Source: JANQNX01 sp040217095
GTDB lineage: Bacteria; Pseudomonadota; Gammaproteobacteria; Eutrophobiales; Eutrophobiaceae
NCBI GenBank assembly: GCA_965229565.1
Contig: OZ245888.1
Span: 62,001-126,000 of the forward strand
Reading direction: 5' to 3'
Length of the DNA: 64,000 nt
The notes beneath the pieces are model-generated. The model ran no database searches. It had not been told where the DNA came from and saw nothing but the letters and a program-made list of their open reading frames with translations. Shown in pieces: positions 60,734 through 64,000 of the stretch. A program made the translations under genes and the position numbers. How positions within the stretch are numbered: the stretch's first letter is position 1; every line of letters begins with the position of its first letter.

Positions 60734-62599
60734 CTATTCCTTGCTGCCTAACAGGTTACGCTCCAGCATAAAGTGATCAAGCATCTTCCTGGCAATGGGT
60801 GCCGCCGTTTTTGAACCACCACCACCATTTTCAACGATAATGGCAAGGGCGATTTCCGGCTTCTCCACGGGAGCAAAAGCGATAAAAAGTGCATGGTCCT
60901 GAAATTCCTCAGCGATTTCTTCCTCTTCGTATTCCTTATCCTGGGCAATACCAATCACCTGTGCAGTTCCGGTTTTACCGGCAAACTCGTACGGTGCGTT
61001 AAGCCCGCTGCGCCATGCAGTTCCTCCCTGACCATGCACCACATCACGCATGGACTGGATCATATAGTCCCAGTATTGCTCATTATGAATTTGTAAAGGC
61101 TCTTCGGTTTTTACAGGCAGCATGGTGGCATCATTGGTAATTGCATCACTGGTACTGCGCACCAGTCGCGGCGTCACTACTTTGCCTCGATTGGCCAGGA
61201 TAGTCGTTGCCTTGGCGAGTTGCATGGGTGTCGTCAGGGAATAGCCCTGTCCAATACCCAGGATCAGGGTCTCACCCGGAAACCATGCCTGACCCAGCGC
61301 CTCTCGCTTCCATGCCCTGGATGGCATCAGTCCCGTGGCCTCACCCCCGATATCGATGCCGGTACGCTTGCCAAAACCAAAGCGGGACATGCCTTCATAG
61401 ATGCGATCAATACCAAGTTCATAGGCGAGGATATAAAAATAAACATCACAGGACTGTGTAACGGCCTTGTGTAAATCGGTATGGCCGTGTCCTTCTTTTT
61501 TCCAGTCGCGGTAACGATGCGAGTGCCCTTTTAACGAAAACCAGCCCGGACACCATGACTCGTGGGTGAAGTTACGCACACCGGCATCCAGGCCCAGCAG
61601 TCCCATCATCGGCTTGATTGTTGACCCCGGTGGATACTTGCCCTGGGTAACACGGTTAATCAACGGCTTGTCAGTAGAAGCAAGCAGTGCCTTGTAGGAC
61701 TTGGTATCGATACCGTTAACAAACTTGTTCGGATCATATCCCGGAGAACTGACGAAGGTAAGTACATCACCATTGCGTGGATCAATGGCCACTATTGCAC
61801 CACGACGTTTCTCCAGTGCTGATAGCGCGACTTTCTGTAGCGATACATCAATCGTCAGATGAAGGTTTTCTCCAGGGTAAGGTGCGCTACGTTCCAGTAC
61901 CCGAATCACGCGGCCCTGAGCATTGACCTCTACCTGCTGGTAACCGACCTCACCGTGCAAGGTTGATTCATAAGACTTCTCTATACCAAGCTTGCCAATA
62001 TGAGTTGTACCCAGGTAGTTGGATTCATCCAGTCCCTTGATGTCATCTTCGTCTATACGTGCCACGTAACCAATGGCGTGTACCATTTTATCAGCAAAAG
62101 GATAATAGCGGTTCAGGCCAGCCACCACATCAACACCGGCAAAGCGATGCCTGTTTACAGAGAATAACGCGACTTCTTCTTCGTTCAGATTGAAACGTAG
62201 CGGGATACTCTCAAACCGGCGTTGTTTTTTAAGCGATTTCTTGAAACGGGCAATATCATCGTCATTAATTTCGATGATTTCTTTCAGCTCCTTGATTGTT
62301 GCATCGACGTTCTTGACTTTTTCCGGGACAAATTCAAGACTGAAAGAAGGTTTGTTTTCCGCGAGCACCACACCATCGCGACTGTATATCAATCCACGAA
62401 TAGGCGGGATGGGTGCAATCTTTACCCGGTTTGAAGTAGCCAGTGTTGTAAAATGATCATGCTCGATAACGGTCAGGTAAAATACCCGGCCAATTATCAT
62501 CAGGCTCAGCAGCAGTATGATTACACCGGCAAAATAGACGCGCCCGGCAATGAGCTGTGATTCATGCTCGTTATCTTTTAGATTAAACTCCTTGGCCAT
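60734..62599 (-). CDS. mrdA: Penicillin-binding protein 2
   Basis: The 621-residue transpeptidase has a membrane anchor (about 22-45), pedestal domain (IRGLIYSRDGVVLAENKPSF), and SxxK (PGSTIKP), SxN (SCD) and KTG (KTGTAQ) motifs. It cross-links wall peptides in elongation. Gene order mreD-mrdA-rodA is standard. Confidence 0.97.
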   Translation of the reverse strand: MAKEFNLKDNEHESQLIAGRVYFAGVIILLLSLMIIGRVFYLTVIEHDHFTTLATSNRVKIAPIPPIRGLIYSRDGVVLAENKPSFSLEFVPEKVKNVDATIKELKEIIEINDDDIARFKKSLKKQRRFESIPLRFNLNEEEVALFSVNRHRFAGVDVVAGLNRYYPFADKMVHAIGYVARIDEDDIKGLDESNYLGTTHIGKLGIEKSYESTLHGEVGYQQVEVNAQGRVIRVLERSAPYPGENLHLTIDVSLQKVALSALEKRRGAIVAIDPRNGDVLTFVSSPGYDPNKFVNGIDTKSYKALLASTDKPLINRVTQGKYPPGSTIKPMMGLLGLDAGVRNFTHESWCPGWFSLKGHSHRYRDWKKEGHGHTDLHKAVTQSCDVYFYILAYELGIDRIYEGMSRFGFGKRTGIDIGGEATGLMPSRAWKREALGQAWFPGETLILGIGQGYSLTTPMQLAKATTILANRGKVVTPRLVRSTSDAITNDATMLPVKTEEPLQIHNEQYWDYMIQSMRDVVHGQGGTAWRSGLNAPYEFAGKTGTAQVIGIAQDKEYEEEEIAEEFQDHALFIAFAPVEKPEIALAIIVENGGGGSKTAAPIARKMLDHFMLERNLLGSKE

Positions 62600-62610
62600 T
62601 AATGCTGCCT

Positions 62611-63105
62611 TCAGGAGATATGATATTTACGGCGGATGTCCCGGAGGATGATAAACAGCCAGGGCCATATCAACATACTGGTGATGGCTGGCATCCAGTA
62701 AGTCCAACCGCCTGCCTGCGAACCAATATAGTTGGTAATCAGGAGCATGATGAGCTCATATAGCAGTAAAAAGAAACAAACGATGACAGCCTGCTGCGCC
62801 AGCGGAAAAACGCGCATGCGTTGATAAGATCGCAATGTAATATAGGCAATAATAACCAGTCCCAGGGCATTCTGGCCCAGCACATTGCTGTGCATCACAT
62901 CGAGCAATAAACCCAGTACAAAGGCAACGGCAATACCAACGCGTTCCGGCACTGCCATGCACCAGTAGATAAGTACGATGGGGACCCATGCAGGACGCCA
63001 GTTATTTGCCCAGTCCGGTATAGGCAAGGTGGTCAGCATGATTGCGATAACAAAGCTGGCAATTATAATTGCATTACCCTGCTTGGTCTGTTTATCGAGG
63101 ATCAT
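62611..63105 (-). CDS. mreD: Rod-shape protein MreD
   Basis: A 164-residue membrane protein with five to six segments; FVLGLLLDVMHSNVLGQNAL is the family's signature region. It belongs to the elongasome with MreC. Its ATG overlaps the mreC stop. Confidence 0.94.
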   Translation of the reverse strand: MILDKQTKQGNAIIIASFVIAIMLTTLPIPDWANNWRPAWVPIVLIYWCMAVPERVGIAVAFVLGLLLDVMHSNVLGQNALGLVIIAYITLRSYQRMRVFPLAQQAVIVCFFLLLYELIMLLITNYIGSQAGGWTYWMPAITSMLIWPWLFIILRDIRRKYHIS

Positions 63106-63968
63106 CTTTTTGACACCTCGGCAACTTCCTCGGCCATGGAATTGATATGTTCATAAGGCCATACCATAAGCACTTCACGGCTCTTACTAAGCTGCGCACT
63201 GGGATTAATCATTACCTTGGCAAATGGCTCACCCGGGTCCAGAGTGATCTTTTCGATCTGTCCAACCGGATAACCTGATGGAAAACGCCGGCCCAGTCCC
63301 GAGGAAATGATGAGGTCGCCGACCTTGATGTCAGCATTATTAGGCAGATGTTCCAGCACCAGTTTGTCTGTCTGGCCGGTTCCGACAGCAATGGCGCGTA
63401 AACCATTACGGTTTACCTGCACCGGTAACGCGTGATTGGGATCGGTAATCAATAATACAGTGCTGGAAAAAGGGCCGACATGCACTATCTGTCCCATGAT
63501 TCCGGAGGCATCAACAATGGGCTGACCGTCATAGGCGCCTTCCCGTTTGCCCTTGTTAATCACTACCTGGCGACGGAAAGACTGCAGGTGTACTTCAATC
63601 AGTTCGGCAACCAGTACCTTGTCGTTTAATCGAAAAGAAGATTCCAGCAGTTCCCGTAGTCGCTGGTTTTCCGCTTCGAGGATTTCATAACGCTGCAGCC
63701 TTGAACTGAACAGCAGATGATCCTGCTTGAGTCGCTGGTTTTCCTCCATCAAGCTTTGTCTCGTAACCAGGGAGTCGGTAACCCATTCAGCTGCGTCAAA
63801 GGGAAGGTTAACCACGTATTGCAAGGGATAGACTACGGCAGAAAGCGTGGAACGAACGGCGGCGAGGTAATCTTTCTGGTAGTCGACAACCATCAGGGTT
63901 GCAGACAGAATACTAAACACCACCAAACGTATGTTCGCAGAAGCACGTCTTTGAAACAGGGTGTTAAT
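63102..63968 (-). CDS. mreC: Rod-shape protein MreC with probable ATT start
   Basis: A 288-residue protein if begun at ATT 63968. The N-terminus then reads NTLFQRRASANIRLVVFSIL, matching the expected basic start before the membrane segment (about 14-33) of MreC. A GGAGG sits six bases upstream, and an in-frame TAG lies just before; there is no ATG. Starting at TTG 63926 would remove the basic part and has no ribosome site. Coiled coil (about 65-110) and two beta domains follow. mreB should lie beyond the window. Confidence 0.93.
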   Translation of the reverse strand: MNTLFQRRASANIRLVVFSILSATLMVVDYQKDYLAAVRSTLSAVVYPLQYVVNLPFDAAEWVTDSLVTRQSLMEENQRLKQDHLLFSSRLQRYEILEAENQRLRELLESSFRLNDKVLVAELIEVHLQSFRRQVVINKGKREGAYDGQPIVDASGIMGQIVHVGPFSSTVLLITDPNHALPVQVNRNGLRAIAVGTGQTDKLVLEHLPNNADIKVGDLIISSGLGRRFPSGYPVGQIEKITLDPGEPFAKVMINPSAQLSKSREVLMVWPYEHINSMAEEVAEVSKR

Positions 63969-63974
63969 GGTATT

Positions 63975-63979
63975 CCTCC
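63975..63979 (-). promoter_or_regulatory. Ribosome binding site pointing to the mreC ATT start
   Basis: GGAGG in minus sense, six bases before ATT at 63966-63968. This is the only strong site near the 5' end of mreC. Confidence 0.65.
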
Positions 63980-64000
63980 GTCGTGATTGCTATTCCACCG

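Noticed and set aside
1..64000. CRISPR array, complete insertion sequence or prophage
   Set aside because: No regularly spaced repeats, transposase, integrase or phage structural genes were recognised.

Overview
The window looks like chromosomal DNA of a gammaproteobacterium. The best evidence is gene order: pncC, recA-recX-alaS-lysC-csrA-tRNA-Ser(GCU)-tRNA-Arg(ACG), guaB-guaA, and mreC-mreD-mrdA-rodA-mltB-rlpA-dacA-dat ... DUF493-lipB-lipA are all arranged as is typical of that class. I cannot name the genus. By eye the first 22 kb is clearly more A+T rich than the rest, which suggests an acquired or accessory block.

Positions 1-22,100 form a copper/silver handling region, almost entirely on the minus strand. 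In transcription order it holds a Cys-rich exported protein, a CusC-CusB-CusA efflux system and a P-II-like protein; then a MerR regulator with a MerR-type promoter (19-bp spacer), a Cu(+) P-type ATPase with unusual metal-binding domains, a YHS-domain protein, a CopK-like copper binder, three small membrane proteins and glutamate dehydrogenase; then the CopA multicopper oxidase and CopB, two Met/His-rich exported proteins and a monohaem cytochrome c. It ends with a tightly overlapping redox operon (FAD/NAD/2Fe-2S oxidoreductase, membrane b-type protein, seven-haem cytochrome), a DUF1622 protein and the start of a Tat-exported protein cut by the window edge.

Positions 22,100-29,550 carry an operon of a beta-CASP metallo-beta-lactamase, a thymidine/AMP phosphorylase-like enzyme, a PRPP synthetase and a BLUF photoreceptor; a remnant of an SDR gene translationally coupled to an alpha/beta hydrolase that appears to lack its catalytic His; and a Ser/Thr kinase fused to a PilZ domain.

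Positions 29,700-32,310 hold the most interesting signal. Just downstream of csrA, interleaved with tRNA-Ser and tRNA-Arg, are three copies of a multi-hairpin element. Stem sequences differ between copies but pairing is preserved, and the loops of two hairpins in every copy carry GGA (mostly CAGGA(U/C)), the motif that CsrA binds in CsrB-type RNAs. Two of the copies end with a duplicate of the 3' end of the tRNA that precedes them. This may be an undescribed CsrA-titrating or tRNA-linked RNA family.

Positions 32,300-49,440 are mostly housekeeping: alaS, recX, recA, an orphan WYL regulator of the BrxR/CapW type, thpR, an RsbU-like phosphatase, pncC, tadA, guaA, guaB, xseA, an M23 peptidase, an ElyC-like protein, lipA, lipB and DUF493. 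Positions 49,700-55,400 are a plus-strand insert in the lip-to-mre gene order: a circularly permuted ATP-grasp/alpha-E pair, DUF4389, a double cyclic-nucleotide-binding protein and a YadGH-type ABC transporter. From 55,400 to the end lie queD and the cell-shape/peptidoglycan cluster, ending in mreC, whose best start is an ATT codon.
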